NCBI GenBank assembly: GCA_016195405.1
Contig: JACPZP010000012.1
Location: forward strand, 1 to 64,000
Length of the DNA stretch: 64,000 nucleotides
Reading direction: 5' to 3'
DNA from: Planctomycetota bacterium
Lineage (GTDB): Bacteria > Planctomycetota > Planctomycetia > Gemmatales > Gemmataceae
Of the stretch, positions 7,850 to 16,442 are shown piece by piece. Numbering within the stretch: position 1 is the stretch's first letter; each line of letters begins with the position of its first letter. The position numbers and the translations under genes are program-made. The notes beneath the pieces were generated by a model. It had not been told where the DNA came from, searched no databases, and worked only from the letters and a program-made list of their open reading frames with translations.

Positions 7850-10090
7850 ATGCCACCCACTCCCGATCATTTCCTCCAAAACTTGACTGAGCCCCAGCGC
7901 GATGCCGTCCTCCACACGGAAGGCCCCCTCTTGATATTGGCCGGCCCCGGCAGCGGCAAAACTCGCGTCATCACCTGCAGGGTCGCCAACCTCATCCACC
8001 AGGGCGTCAAGCCGTACCGCATCCTGGCCATCACCTTCACCAACAAGGCGGCCGGCGAGATGCGCAAACGCATCGAGGCCATGCTTCCTTTGCGTGGCAT
8101 GTGGATCAGCACCTTTCACAGCTTCGGTGTCCGCATCCTTCGCCAATACGCTGAGCGCCTCAATCTCGACCGCAACTTCACGATCTATGACCAGGCCGAC
8201 CGCAGCCGTCTCGTCAAGTCGGCCCTGGAAGCTTGCAAGATCGACAATGTCCGCTTCACGCCCGACAGCATCGCCGGGGCCATCAGCAAGGCGAAGAATC
8301 AGCTCATGCTTCCGGATCGCTATGCCGGCCAGGCCAAGGATTTCTTTAGCCAAGTGGTCGCCGGCGTTTATGAAGTCTACGAGAAAAAGCTCCGCGCCGC
8401 CAACGCCCTCGACTTCGACGACCTGCTTCTTTGGCCCGCCCTGGCCCTCAAGAACGACGCCGAGTTGCGCGCCGAGCTGGATGCGCGATTTCAATACGTC
8501 CTGATCGACGAATATCAAGACACCAACAAGGCGCAATACGCCATCGCTCGTGGCTTGTCGATCGATTATCCCAACATTTGCGTGGTCGGCGATCCCGATC
8601 AATCGATTTACAAATGGCGCGGCTCCGACATCCGCAACATTCTCGACTTCGAGCGCGACTTCCCCCAAGCTCGCGTCATCACCCTGGGCGAGAACTTTCG
8701 CAGCACCAAGGCCATCCTGCAAGCCGCCGACGCCTTGATCGCCAACAACACGCAGCGCAAACCGAAGCCGCTTTTCACGGCCAACAATACGGGCGAGCCG
8801 GTCCGCGTCCTTCAATTCGAAAACGGCCTGGACGAGGCGGAACAGGTCGTGCAGCGTATTCGCACCGCGGTCGACGACGGCAATCGCCACTATCGCGATT
8901 TCGCGATTTTCCTGCGCGTCAACGCTTTGACGCGAAACCTGGAGAGCGCCTTCATTCGGCAGCGCGTGCCGTTTCAGATTGTGCGCGGCCTGGCGTTCTT
9001 CGAACGGAAGGAAAATAAAGACGTCCTTGCTTACCTGCGGCTCTTGCTCAATCCGCACGATGACCTGTCGTTTCTGCGCATCATCAATGAGCCGGCACGA
9101 GGCATCGGCAAAGTCTCGCTGGAGCATCTCACGAATTACGCGGAACCGCGCGAGCTGAGTCTTTTGGCGGCGGCTTCTGAGGCGGAAAAGATTTCCGCGA
9201 TCAAAGGCAAGGCGTCGTCGGGTTTGAGGGCATTCGCACAGATGATGGCCGAGCTGCAGCCGCTCGTGGATGCGACGCCGGATGAGCTGATCCGCCAGTT
9301 GCTCGATCGCACCGGCTATCGCAAGATGTTGGCCGAGAATGACGAAGAGGATCAGGAACGATTGGCGAACGTCGAGGAATTGATCACCGCCGCTCATCAA
9401 TTCCACGAGGAAGACCGGACGCGAACCATCGGCGACTTTCTCGAGAATATCACCCTGGCTAGTGACGTCGACGGCTGGGACGAGAGCCAGGATTGCGTCT
9501 CGGTGATGACCTTGCACGCCGCGAAGGGGCTGGAGTTTCCTGTCGCCTACATGCTGGCGTGTGAACAAGGGCTCTTGCCGCACGAGCGCAGCCTGATGAA
9601 GGACGAGGACGTCGAGGAGGAACGGCGCCTCGCATTCGTAGGAATGACGCGGGCCAAGGAAGAGCTGAACCTGAGCTGGGCGCGGCTGCGCGAATTCCGC
9701 GGCCAGACGTTATACGCCGTGCCGAGCATGTTCCTGGGCGAACTGCCGGAGGACGGCGTCGAGACCATCGACTTGTCCGCCAGCGGCGCCGGCGCAAGCA
9801 GAACGATGGACTTCTGGCGAAACGGCCTGGAGCGGACGCGCAAGAGCTGGTACGACACCGGCATACCATTGACGCCTGCACGAACCCAGACGAAGGCCGT
9901 CGTCGCGGACGCCGTACCGTCGCGAAAGTACACCGAAGGAATGGTGGTCGAGCATGAGGTGCACGGACGCGGCCGGATAATCGAGGTGTCGGGGCACGGC
10001 GCCTTGCGCAAGATCAAGATTCGCTTCCGATCCGGCGAGCGCGCCTTTATCGCCGACAAAGCGAAATTGACAGTCGTCGAGAAGAAGTAA
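7850..10090 (+). CDS. pcrA: ATP-dependent DNA helicase, UvrD/PcrA family
   Basis: A 746-residue superfamily 1A 3'-5' helicase for DNA repair and replication restart. All motifs are present: Q-motif LTEPQRDAVLHTEGP, Walker A GPGSGKTRV (residues 32-40), LIDEYQDTNKAQY (Walker B), VVGDPDQSIYKWRGSD (motif III), GENFRS (motif IV), VSVMTLHAAKGLEFP (motif V) and RLAFVGMTRAKEEL (motif VI). The C-terminus (VEHEVHGRGRIIEVSG) is the tudor-like end typical of PcrA. The frame is open further upstream, but the ATG at 7850 starts immediately before the Q-motif. Confidence 0.93.
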   Translation: MPPTPDHFLQNLTEPQRDAVLHTEGPLLILAGPGSGKTRVITCRVANLIHQGVKPYRILAITFTNKAAGEMRKRIEAMLPLRGMWISTFHSFGVRILRQYAERLNLDRNFTIYDQADRSRLVKSALEACKIDNVRFTPDSIAGAISKAKNQLMLPDRYAGQAKDFFSQVVAGVYEVYEKKLRAANALDFDDLLLWPALALKNDAELRAELDARFQYVLIDEYQDTNKAQYAIARGLSIDYPNICVVGDPDQSIYKWRGSDIRNILDFERDFPQARVITLGENFRSTKAILQAADALIANNTQRKPKPLFTANNTGEPVRVLQFENGLDEAEQVVQRIRTAVDDGNRHYRDFAIFLRVNALTRNLESAFIRQRVPFQIVRGLAFFERKENKDVLAYLRLLLNPHDDLSFLRIINEPARGIGKVSLEHLTNYAEPRELSLLAAASEAEKISAIKGKASSGLRAFAQMMAELQPLVDATPDELIRQLLDRTGYRKMLAENDEEDQERLANVEELITAAHQFHEEDRTRTIGDFLENITLASDVDGWDESQDCVSVMTLHAAKGLEFPVAYMLACEQGLLPHERSLMKDEDVEEERRLAFVGMTRAKEELNLSWARLREFRGQTLYAVPSMFLGELPEDGVETIDLSASGAGASRTMDFWRNGLERTRKSWYDTGIPLTPARTQTKAVVADAVPSRKYTEGMVVEHEVHGRGRIIEVSGHGALRKIKIRFRSGERAFIADKAKLTVVEKK

Positions 10091-10166
10091 CCACGGATCT
10101 CACGGATAACACGGATAAGAAAGACAAATCCTCTTCCCATCCGTGTTATCCGTGAAATCCGTGGTT
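10089..10166. repeat. Inverted repeat, ACCACGGAT type
   Basis: 28-bp arms 10089-10116 and 10139-10166 with one mismatch; arm core CACGGATAACACGGAT. It begins in the helicase stop codon and ends 19 bases before the next gene. Confidence 0.85.
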
Positions 10167-10185
10167 CAACCTCTTTGGAATAATC

Positions 10186-11031
10186 ATGTTCACGCTGAGT
10201 GCATTCGCCGACGAAATTTCGCCCGACCCGCATGTGCAGATCGACGTGCTCAAGTCATGCGGCGTTCGTCACATCGAGTTTCGCTCCATCCTCAACTCCA
10301 ACGTGCTCGCCCTTAGTGACCTCCAGATTCAGGAATTCAAGTCGCTGCTCGACAAAAACGACTTCAAGCTCAGCGCCATCGGCTCGCCCATCGGCAAGAT
10401 TCGCATCGACGAGCCGTTCGGCCCGCATTTGGAGAAACTCAAGCGGGCCATCGCGCTATGCAAGATCTTCGGAACGCCGAATATCCGCATATTCAGCTAC
10501 TACCCGCCGGAAGGATTGGAGTGGGATGACTACGACGACCATCGCCGGGAGGTGATGGACCGAATGTGGGAAAAGTGCAAACTGGCGAAAAAAGCGGGTG
10601 TGCGGCTCTTGCATGAAAACGAACATCGCATCTACGGCGAGTCGCCGGCGCATGTCGCCGATCTGCTGGAAACAGTGACGGCGGGTCCTGACGGCGATGC
10701 CCTTGCCGCGGTCTACGATGCCGCCAACTACGTCTTCGGCGGCCACGATCCCATGGACGGCTGGGAGCGAACCAAAACCTGGACGCGGCATTTGCACATC
10801 AAGGATTGGAAACGCGGCGACAAGCACGGTTCGATTCCCGGAGAGGGCGAAGGCCAATTTCCGCGCTGGCTCGCCGATGCCGTGAAGATGGGCTACGACG
10901 GCTTCGCGACAATGGAGCCGCACCTTTTAGGCGGCGGCCCTACAGGCGGCTACACCGGACCTGAATTATTCCCGAAAGCCGTCGCCGCGTTCAAGAAACT
11001 GCTCGACGCCGCCGGCGCAAATTACAGTTGA
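10186..11031 (+). CDS. Sugar phosphate isomerase/epimerase-like TIM barrel
   Basis: A 281-residue protein of the xylose-isomerase-like TIM-barrel superfamily (AP_endonuc_2 fold). Signatures are the N-terminal FADEISPDPHVQIDVLKSCGVRHIEFR, the metal-ligand region LLHENEHRIYG, DAANYVFGG and HLHIKDW near the C-terminus, all typical of family members that handle sugars, inositols or hydroxypyruvate. Substrate cannot be read from the sequence. It is 55 bases ahead of the CehA-like gene on the same strand, so they may be co-transcribed. Confidence 0.8.
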   Translation: MFTLSAFADEISPDPHVQIDVLKSCGVRHIEFRSILNSNVLALSDLQIQEFKSLLDKNDFKLSAIGSPIGKIRIDEPFGPHLEKLKRAIALCKIFGTPNIRIFSYYPPEGLEWDDYDDHRREVMDRMWEKCKLAKKAGVRLLHENEHRIYGESPAHVADLLETVTAGPDGDALAAVYDAANYVFGGHDPMDGWERTKTWTRHLHIKDWKRGDKHGSIPGEGEGQFPRWLADAVKMGYDGFATMEPHLLGGGPTGGYTGPELFPKAVAAFKKLLDAAGANYS

Positions 11032-11042
11032 TCCATCCCAAG

Positions 11043-11071
11043 CCCCAGGATGAGCGCAGCGAATCCTGGGG
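11043..11071. repeat. GAGCGCAGCGAAT hairpin element (copy 1)
   Basis: CCCCAGGAT (11043-11051) and ATCCTGGGG (11063-11071) flank the core GAGCGCAGCGA. The same core recurs at 25643-25672 and 39251-39329. Confidence 0.75.
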
Positions 11072-11086
11072 GTTAAGCCGAACCCC

Positions 11087-12604
11087 ATGTCCGCCAAGCT
11101 CCAAACTGTGCATGTCCGCATCAACGACGCCGCCACCGGCAAGCCGACGCCGTGCCGGGTACGCTTCACCGATGGCCAGGGCAAGTATTACGCTCCCTTC
11201 GGAAGACTGACAGAATTCGCACGCGGCACAAACGTCGATGTCGGCGGCAACCTCTACATTGGCGACAAGCAATACGCCTACGTCGATGGCGCCTTCGAGA
11301 TCGCGCTGCAGCCGGGAAGTATCCATTACGAAATCAGCAAAGGGCCGGAATACACACCGCTGAACGAGACGTTCGATCTGATCCCCGGCAAGCTGGCGCT
11401 GCGGCTGACGCTCAGGCGCTGGATCGACATGCGGGCGCAGGGATGGTATTCGGGAGACGGCCGCTGTCATTACATGACGCCGCATACCGCGCTTTTGGAG
11501 GGGCGGGCTGAAGACCTGAGCGTAGTGAATCTGCTGATTTGCGAGACCACGGTACGTGAGGGGGAAAATGCCTTTGGCTGGGATGATCCCCCGCAACCCT
11601 ATCCGCATTTCAATGCGGTTCCAAATCTTGACGCGTTCAGCGGTCAAAGCGAATGCGTGCGCAGCGATGAATGTCTGGTTGCGATAAACACATTCAACTC
11701 ACATCCGCGCCTCGGATCGCTGGCACTTTTGCATACACATCGCATTGTTTATCCGCTGACATTCGGCTACAGGACTCCTTTAGAACGCCTCGATAATTGG
11801 TCGCTCGCCGATTGGTGCGATCAGTGCCATCGCAAGAATGGCTTGGTGGCCTGGCAGCCGCAACTCGAGGTCGACGAAGGTCTCGCGAATGCAATCGTGG
11901 GAAGGATAGACGCTATAGAGCTTTCCGGAGACATGGTCTCGTTGTTTGGCGCTAAGATCTGGCACAATCTGCTCAACTGCGGCATACGCCTCCCGCTAAT
12001 TGGCGCGAGCGGCAAGCGCAATAATGCAACGCTACTGGGCCAGCCACGGATCTACTGTCGAATCTCAGAAAATGAGCCACTCAACTATCGGGCTTGGATT
12101 GAGGCAGTACGCCGCGGGCGATCTTTCGTCACGTTCGGCCCCTTGCTTAATTTCCAAGTGGAAAGCGCTCAGCCAGGCGATCATCTCGCATGGGACGAGC
12201 CGCGCCGCGTAAGTATCGTCGCAGAGGCAAGTAGCACAGAGCCATTTGAACGGCTCGAGATTCTTCAAAACGGTGAAGTTGTCGCCGAAGCCAGGCCTTC
12301 CGAAAAGCCTTGGCAAGCGAACTTGGAATTAGAGCTGACGATTGCGCGGAGCGGCTGGCTGGTGGCGCGGTGCATGCCAAGGGTCGGCGTCCATGGATAT
12401 GCCTTGACGTCGCCAATTTATGCCATCATTGGCGGGCGCCCCGTGTTTGATGATCGATCCGCTCGAGCCCACATCGAGATGCTCGACAAGGGAAGCGCGT
12501 GGATTCACACCGAAGCCCGCTTCGAACACGATCGTCAACGCGAGCGGTTGGAAGTCATTTTTGCGAGCGCGAAACAGGTCCTGTTAAATAGACTAAACTC
12601 CTGA
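11087..12604 (+). CDS. CehA/McbA-family metallohydrolase-like protein
   Basis: A 505-residue protein that reads like the CehA/McbA branch of PHP-type metallohydrolases: an N-terminal beta-rich domain (VHVRINDAATGKPTPCRVRF), then GWYSGDGRCHYMTPHT where family members have a metal-binding GDLHxH-type motif, AEDLSVVNLLICET, GLVAWQPQ, and a C-terminal AWIEAVRRGRSFVTFGP segment with a beta-rich end. The first histidine of the usual HxH pair is replaced (GRCH), so activity is uncertain. The 3' half is visibly richer in A and T than neighbouring genes. Confidence 0.65.
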   Translation: MSAKLQTVHVRINDAATGKPTPCRVRFTDGQGKYYAPFGRLTEFARGTNVDVGGNLYIGDKQYAYVDGAFEIALQPGSIHYEISKGPEYTPLNETFDLIPGKLALRLTLRRWIDMRAQGWYSGDGRCHYMTPHTALLEGRAEDLSVVNLLICETTVREGENAFGWDDPPQPYPHFNAVPNLDAFSGQSECVRSDECLVAINTFNSHPRLGSLALLHTHRIVYPLTFGYRTPLERLDNWSLADWCDQCHRKNGLVAWQPQLEVDEGLANAIVGRIDAIELSGDMVSLFGAKIWHNLLNCGIRLPLIGASGKRNNATLLGQPRIYCRISENEPLNYRAWIEAVRRGRSFVTFGPLLNFQVESAQPGDHLAWDEPRRVSIVAEASSTEPFERLEILQNGEVVAEARPSEKPWQANLELELTIARSGWLVARCMPRVGVHGYALTSPIYAIIGGRPVFDDRSARAHIEMLDKGSAWIHTEARFEHDRQRERLEVIFASAKQVLLNRLNS

Positions 12605-12669
12605 AAGCAGCCAGCGAACCTGCCGACACGAAGTCGCCTCTATCCTGTAACGGACGCAGGGGTCTATTC

Positions 12670-15600
12670 ATGCCAACCGAGCTTCCCAAACAATACAACC
12701 CGCAAGAAGCCCAAGCCAAATGGCTCGACTTCTGGAACCAGCGCGGCTACTTTCACAGCCGGCCGGATAGCCGCGAGCCGTACACGATCGTCATCCCGCC
12801 TCCCAACGTCACCGGTGCGCTGCACATGGGGCATGCGCTCAATAACACCTTGCAAGACGTCCTCATCCGCTGGCGGCGCATGCAGGGGCGCAACGCCCTC
12901 TGGGTCCCGGGCACCGATCACGCCGGCATCGCCACGCAGGCCGTCGTCGAACGGCTCGTCTTCCAGCAGGAAAAGAAGACGCGTCACGATCTTGGTCGCG
13001 AGGAACTGGTTCGTCGCATCTGGGAATGGAAGGACAAGTACGAGGCCCGTATCTTAGGCCAGTTGCGCGAGTTGGGGTGCAGTTGCGATTGGCAGCGCAC
13101 CCGCTTCACGCTCGATCCCATCTGCGCCCGCGCCGTCCGCGAGACGTTTTTCAAGATGTTCAAGGACGGCTACATCTACCGCGGCAAGCGTCTCGTCAAC
13201 TGGGACACCGCACTGCAAACGGCAGTCGCCGACGACGAGATCTTCCATGAAACCGTTAAGGGCGGCTTCTGGACCTTCAGATATCCGGTCAAGCCCCAGG
13301 ACGAGTCTTCGAGTCCTGGGGGTGCCGGCAGTCCCCCCTCGCCCCAACGGGGGAGAGGGGTTGGGGGTGAGGGGGGTACTCCGGTCGCTGACGCTCCCGG
13401 CTCGCCGCAAGAGTTCATCCGTTTTTCGACTACCCGTCCCGAAACTATGCTGGGCGATACTGCGGTTGCCGTCCACCCCGATGATGCGCGCTTTAAGCAT
13501 CTGATCGGCCGGCAGGTTACGATTCCGCTCGTCGGCCGCGACATTCCGATCATCGCCGACCCAAATCTTGTCGATCCCCACTTCGGCACCGGCGCAGTCA
13601 AAGTCACGCCGGCGCATGACCCCAACGACTACGAGTGCGGCCTGCGCAACAAGCTGCCGATGATCAACATCCTCAACCCCGACGGCACCATCAACCAAAA
13701 CGGTGGCAAGTACGCCGGCATGGACCGCTTCAAAGCGCGCGAGGCCGTCACCAAGGAGATGGAAAGCCTCGGTCTCTTTGAAGGGAAAGAAGATCGCGAC
13801 ATCGACCTCGCTCATTCCGACCGCTCGAAGACGCCGATCGAGCCGTACTTGTCGGATCAATGGTTCGTCAAAATGGGCGACCGCGACGACGGTAGACCGG
13901 GTTTCGCACAAATGGCGATGGATGCGGTCACATCGGGGAAGGTCCGCTTCTTTCCGGAACGCTATGCGAAGACTTATCTAGACTGGCTCGGCGAAAAGCG
14001 CGACTGGTGTATCAGCCGGCAACTTTGGTGGGGGCACCGAATACCCGTCTGGTCGACGGAAATTGAAACCCCTAGCGAATTGACCAATTTGAAGATTTCC
14101 GGAATGAAGCTGTTTACTCCTGAATTCACAATTGCAACGCCATTCGCGGGTTACATCTATCCGAATGTAATGCCTATTAGTGAAAGCTCTAGGCTTATTT
14201 TGATGTTATCGCTGGCACCCGGGCACGAGGAGATAGAGCAGGAATTGGATCGCATGGGTTTCGAGCAAGATCCCGACGTCCTCGACACCTGGTTCAGCTC
14301 CGCGCTTTGGCCGCATTCGACGTTGGGTTGGCCTGAACTGACGCCGGAGCTGAAATACTACTATCCGACCAGCGTCCTGGTCACGAACCGCGACATCATT
14401 ACGCTTTGGGTCGCTCGGATGGTTTTGACGGGCCTCTATAACATGAACGAGGTCCCGTTCCATCACGTCTATATCCACCCCAAAATCCTCGACGGTTTCG
14501 GCGAAGGGATGTCGAAATCGAAAGGCAACGGCGTCGATCCGCTCGACATCATTCACCGCTACGGCACCGACGCCCTGCGTTACGGCATGGTCAACCTCGC
14601 CACCGAGACGCAAGATAGCCGGCTGCCCATCGCAAACGTCTGTCCGCACTGTGGCGTCCTCGTTCCGGTCAAGCAAGAGCACATGTACATGCGGACGCGC
14701 AAGATCACCTGCCCGGAATGCAAAAAAGCGTTCCGTCCCGGCGGTCCATGGCCAACGGAAGATCCCGATTTGCCGACGGCCAAGCAGGCGTCCGATCGCT
14801 TCGAGATGGGCCGCAACTTTGCCAACAAGATCTGGAACGCCGCCCGCTTCCTGCTGCTCAACCTCGAAGGCTACACGCCCGAGGCCCTGCACGTCGAAGG
14901 GCTGCCGATTGAGGACCGCTGGATTCTGAGCCGGCTGGCGAGCACGGCGAAATCGGTCACCGAGAGCTTGGAGGGCTACCACTTCAGCGACGTCGCCCGC
15001 GCGATTTACGATTTCACGTGGTCGGAGTTCTGCGACTGGTACGTCGAAATGGCCAAGGACAGACTAACCCGACGCGCCAGCGAGGGCATTGAGCGCGCCA
15101 CGGTCCAGCGCGTCCTTGCCGGGGTTCTCGACGGCATCCTTCGCCTGGTCCAGCCGATTATGCCGTTCGTCGCCGAGTCGATCTGGCAAGCGCTGAACGA
15201 AACCGCCTTCGAGCGCGGACTTCCCCGACCGGAGCCGTCCACGGAAAGTGTCGTCATATCGCCGTGGCCCGAGTATCCGGAAAGCTGGCAGGACCCGGCC
15301 ATCGAGGAGCGTTTCGCGCGCATGCAGGAACTGGTTCGTGCAATCCGCGAAATCCGCAATCGCTACACGGTGGATCCGAAGACGAAGGTCGATATCTTCG
15401 TTCGCTGCGAGGAGAAGATTGCCGCCGACTTTCGCAGCTTGGCGCCCTTCATCACGTTGCTCGCGGGCGTTGGAAGGTTCGTAATCGGTCCGGCAGCCGA
15501 GAAGCCAAAGCACGCCGCTGGACACGTCGATCCGACATTCGGGGTCTATGTATCGCTCGAGGGTCTGATCGACGTTGCCGCCGAAGCGAAGCGTCTGGAA

Positions 15601-15771
15601 AAGCAGATTGCTGAGAAGCGCAAGTTCCTGGCCAGCCTGGAGGCGAAGCTGGCCAATCCTAATTTCGCCGGCAAAGCGCCGCCGGATGTCGTCCAAAAGC
15701 TAAGCGAACAGATTGCCGAGGTGAGCAAGCAGATTGAAGCGCTGGAAGCCAACCGCAAAGAGCTAATTTAG
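12670..15771 (+). CDS. valS: Valyl-tRNA synthetase
   Basis: A 1,033-residue class I aminoacyl-tRNA synthetase. PNVTGALHMGHALNNT holds the HIGH motif, GEGMSKSKGNGVDPLD the KMSKS motif, TTRPETMLGDTAVAVHP belongs to the CP1 editing domain, DVLDTWFSSALWP is conserved, and the C-terminus is the coiled coil typical of ValRS (EAKRLEKQIAEKRKFL). Three oddities: an in-frame repeat-derived insertion of about 40 residues at 13289-13410 just before the editing motif; an A/T-rich stretch at about 14040-14225; and a four-cysteine ribbon (CPHC and CPEC, about 14640-14745) after KMSKS. The frame is intact, so the gene is probably functional. Confidence 0.95.
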   Translation: MPTELPKQYNPQEAQAKWLDFWNQRGYFHSRPDSREPYTIVIPPPNVTGALHMGHALNNTLQDVLIRWRRMQGRNALWVPGTDHAGIATQAVVERLVFQQEKKTRHDLGREELVRRIWEWKDKYEARILGQLRELGCSCDWQRTRFTLDPICARAVRETFFKMFKDGYIYRGKRLVNWDTALQTAVADDEIFHETVKGGFWTFRYPVKPQDESSSPGGAGSPPSPQRGRGVGGEGGTPVADAPGSPQEFIRFSTTRPETMLGDTAVAVHPDDARFKHLIGRQVTIPLVGRDIPIIADPNLVDPHFGTGAVKVTPAHDPNDYECGLRNKLPMINILNPDGTINQNGGKYAGMDRFKAREAVTKEMESLGLFEGKEDRDIDLAHSDRSKTPIEPYLSDQWFVKMGDRDDGRPGFAQMAMDAVTSGKVRFFPERYAKTYLDWLGEKRDWCISRQLWWGHRIPVWSTEIETPSELTNLKISGMKLFTPEFTIATPFAGYIYPNVMPISESSRLILMLSLAPGHEEIEQELDRMGFEQDPDVLDTWFSSALWPHSTLGWPELTPELKYYYPTSVLVTNRDIITLWVARMVLTGLYNMNEVPFHHVYIHPKILDGFGEGMSKSKGNGVDPLDIIHRYGTDALRYGMVNLATETQDSRLPIANVCPHCGVLVPVKQEHMYMRTRKITCPECKKAFRPGGPWPTEDPDLPTAKQASDRFEMGRNFANKIWNAARFLLLNLEGYTPEALHVEGLPIEDRWILSRLASTAKSVTESLEGYHFSDVARAIYDFTWSEFCDWYVEMAKDRLTRRASEGIERATVQRVLAGVLDGILRLVQPIMPFVAESIWQALNETAFERGLPRPEPSTESVVISPWPEYPESWQDPAIEERFARMQELVRAIREIRNRYTVDPKTKVDIFVRCEEKIAADFRSLAPFITLLAGVGRFVIGPAAEKPKHAAGHVDPTFGVYVSLEGLIDVAAEAKRLEKQIAEKRKFLASLEAKLANPNFAGKAPPDVVQKLSEQIAEVSKQIEALEANRKELI
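13289..13410 (+). repeat. Repeat DNA inserted in frame in valS
   Basis: Contains a hairpin (CCCCAGGAC at 13294-13302, GTCCTGGGG at 13313-13321), then a C/G-rich stretch with GGGAGAGGGGTTGGGGGTG. It encodes Gly/Ser/Pro-rich sequence (SPPSPQRGRGVGGEGG) between FRYPVK and EFIRFSTTRPETM, positions adjacent in ordinary ValRS. Confidence 0.75.
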
Positions 15772-15841
15772 CCTTTGCCACTTCCAGGTTCCAAGTGCGA
15801 CGCTTGAATGGTCTGCATTGTCCTGCTATCTTGGGATCATC

Positions 15842-16435
15842 ATGAGCGCCGTGCCAAGACCTCAGCTAATCTCCGTCGAGGATTACCTCGCCGGTGAGCT
15901 TGTGTCGCCCGTGAAGCATGAGTATCTCGGCGGCGTTGTCTACGCTATGGCCGGGGCGCGAAACTTGCACAATGTCATCAAGGGGAATGTGTTTGGTTTC
16001 TTGCACGGCCGGCTCCGCGGCGGGAATTGCCGGCCGTATGATTCGGATACAAAAATTCGCATTCGGCTGGCGACGCAGGTGCGGTTCTATTACCCTGACG
16101 CCTCCGTCATCTGCCGCTCAAACTCGCCGCATGCAACCTATCAGGACCAACCGGCAGCGCTCGCCGAAGTCCTGTCGCGCGCAACGCGGCGCATCGACGA
16201 GGGAGAAAAGAAGGACGCCTATCTGACGATCCCATCGTTGTCCGTCTACATGCTCATCGAACAAGAATCGCCGACGGTAGTTGTGTTCCGACGCTTTGGG
16301 AATGAATTCGCTCGTGAAGTCTATGCGGGTCTCGATGCCGTCATTCCGCTCTCGGAAACTGGGACCGAATTGCCTCTCGCGGAGATTTACGACGGCGTCG
16401 AGTTTCTGCCGGAACCGGACGAAAACGCAACTTGA
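15842..16435 (+). CDS. Uma2-family (DUF820) putative restriction endonuclease-fold protein
   Basis: A 197-residue protein of the Uma2/DUF820 family, a PD-(D/E)XK nuclease fold expanded in cyanobacteria and planctomycetes. Visible hallmarks are ISVEDYLAGE near the start, KHEYLGGVVYAMAGARNLHN, and YYPDASVICRS carrying the active-site aspartate, then a conserved ALAEVLSRATRRIDEGEKKDAYLTIPSL segment. The ATG at 15842 fits the family start. The biological role of these proteins is not settled. Confidence 0.85.
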   Translation: MSAVPRPQLISVEDYLAGELVSPVKHEYLGGVVYAMAGARNLHNVIKGNVFGFLHGRLRGGNCRPYDSDTKIRIRLATQVRFYYPDASVICRSNSPHATYQDQPAALAEVLSRATRRIDEGEKKDAYLTIPSLSVYMLIEQESPTVVVFRRFGNEFAREVYAGLDAVIPLSETGTELPLAEIYDGVEFLPEPDENAT

Positions 16436-16442
16436 CAACGGT

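Noticed and set aside
7802-9583. 593-codon minus-strand frame opposite pcrA
   Set aside because: Antisense of a gene in which all helicase motifs are intact; composition is that of shadow frames.
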